Source of the DNA: Limnanthes douglasii subsp. nivea
Taxonomy: Eukaryota; Streptophyta; Magnoliopsida; Brassicales; Limnanthaceae
Assembly: GCA_036936605.1 (NCBI GenBank)
Contig: JAUPFV010000004.1
Location: 185,646,807 to 185,710,806 of the forward strand
Length of the DNA: 64,000 nucleotides
Direction: 5' to 3'
In this document: positions 62,666 through 64,000 of the stretch, in pieces
How positions within the stretch are numbered: the stretch's first letter is position 1
Layout of the letters: each line of letters begins with the position of its first letter
Notes under the pieces: model-generated
Seen by the model: the letters and a program-made list of their open reading frames with translations, nothing else
Told to the model about the DNA's origin: nothing
Database searches by the model: none
Made by a program: the position numbers and the translations under genes

Positions 62666-64000
62666 TCACCAACATGCCTAACCATTCATAACAAAAAAAA
62701 TCAAAATAAACAAGTACATTCCTAGACGATTATTTTCTATACGATGGGAAGTCTCCACTAGTTCCGCATATTGTTTAGAGAGAGCTTCCACCAAAATTCA
62801 ACAATAAATAAATAAATATAATAGCAACAAGCACAACATAATATATATCAGTTCAAAATTGAAATGTTGCGGGTTTGGAATGAATGAAAAAATCAAGTGT
62901 AGAGCTTTCTCCAAGATCTTTTATAGAAGAAACTTTAACTTGTTTAACAAACTTCATCTATGATGCATCAAAATGTTAAAATGTTATGGAAAATACTCAA
63001 GAATAAAATTAATAATTCTAAAGTTATATAAGGAGAGGAATATTATATCATCTATTCCAAACAGAAGCCAAAAGAAAGTTTGTGAGACTACATGAACAAA
63101 TTTGTGGAAACAAATAATAAAGTACAAGACTTTGATGGTAGTTATAGATACTTTTTTTATAATAAAGTACAAAACATTCTTGTTTTTCATATTTACTGAA
63201 TTTAATCAGAGACAATTATCAGGAAGAAACACTCAATTTGAGAGACTTGTTAGCTAAAGCATGAAACACTACAAACCAAAAATGCATATCCATATAATAT
63301 CATTTCGCTAACAATAACAAACTTACTTTAGTTGCGTATGTTAGTTTCAAGTCAAATAATGAAGCTTCAACTTCCAAACACAATATCAATGAATCCTTGG
63401 CTCAATTGAAACATTATAATGTAAGAGAGGAGTAGAGAAGAACAAAACTAGTGACCAAAACCCCAAATACTCATATTATCAGAGAATTTGGAAATGATTT
63501 ACAAAAACCAAAAGATGTGGGAAAAAGAAAAAAAACAAAAGAAAATTCTACAAATATCATAATGATATTGGGTATTACGTTGTATATTTTTAGATTTTAA
63601 AAGACGAAGTCCAAAATATAACAGGTGAAGAAAACTCTCAGAGTTTGTGAAACAAATCAATAGACTTGTTGTGACCAACCCTCTTACAAGGCATAAAACG
63701 ACAAATTATTGTACTAGATGATGAACCCAAGGGTTATGGATAACAACTCTATCATAAAGGTATAAGAAGAAGAAAAAAACTTGAATTTTGGTCCAAACAC
63801 ACAATTACTCAATTTATGAGATCTCCAAGAATTTAAGGTAACGAGACATACATAATCTGAAATTCAAAACCAAGGACATATATCACCTAACTTGTACATG
63901 AATACCTACCAAGTTCTTAAATTCTCGGACGATGATTTAAGATGGGTGACATTACCACATCATGATGCAATTCTCATTACAGTTTAGCTAGCATGAGTAA
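62666..64000. other. AT-rich flanking DNA to the window end
   Basis: No gene, repeat or transposon motif that I can support on either strand. It is the original right-hand neighbour of the 56700-57426 remnant before element D inserted. Confidence 0.5.

Noticed and set aside
1..64000. tRNA and rRNA genes
   Set aside because: I looked for T-loop GTTCGANTCC words with matching arms and for rRNA blocks and found none convincing; the tRNA-like strings seen are retrotransposon primer sites.

Overview
This window is plant nuclear DNA, almost certainly from a eudicot. It is AT-rich, and I found no intact host gene in it. Nearly every recognisable coding stretch belongs to a plant transposable element: Ty3/gypsy elements of the Tat (dual RNase H) and CRM (centromeric chromovirus) lineages, Ty1/copia remnants, L1-type LINEs, a TRIM, a long-TIR MITE and a fragment of a MULE transposase. 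I found no tRNA, rRNA, CRISPR array or bacterial operon. The density of broken nested elements, with CRM copies among them, suggests heterochromatin, possibly pericentromeric; that is inference.

Layout: 1-4210 is a decayed Tat element cut at the left window edge. At 4552-11345 lies a minus-strand LINE, split at its ORF1/ORF2 junction by CRM element A (5741-10645, 5-bp target duplication AAGAG). Next come a GC-richer island that may be organellar (11390-11825) and the N-terminal part of a MULE transposase on the minus strand (12235-12846). Tat element B occupies about 15326-21403. From 22 to 33 kb there are a copia fragment, several degenerate tandem arrays, a candidate LTR, a possible hAT-like element and unassigned AT-rich DNA. 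A CRM solo LTR (33510-34382, target duplication CCACG) sits inside a plus-strand LINE remnant. Tat element C (35310-43403) has both LTRs and the best preserved pol (an 862-codon open frame). It also carries an antisense gene-like region between pol and the 3' LTR. From 43.4 to 53.5 kb there are a copia remnant, microsatellites, a LINE with its own RNase H, a gutted copia element, a TRIM, a strikingly regular 20-bp tandem array and a MITE with TIRs of about 115 bp. CRM element D lies on the minus strand at 57432-62660.

Functionally, the two CRM copies are non-autonomous. Each lost protease and reverse transcriptase through a separate internal deletion but keeps LTRs, primer site, gag, RNase H and integrase remnants, so movement would have needed enzymes from a relative. 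Tat C lost most of gag but keeps pol and the antisense region. The LTRs, primer sites, polypurine tracts and target duplications let the insertion order be read directly: old LINE and Tat layers first, CRM and Tat C insertions later.
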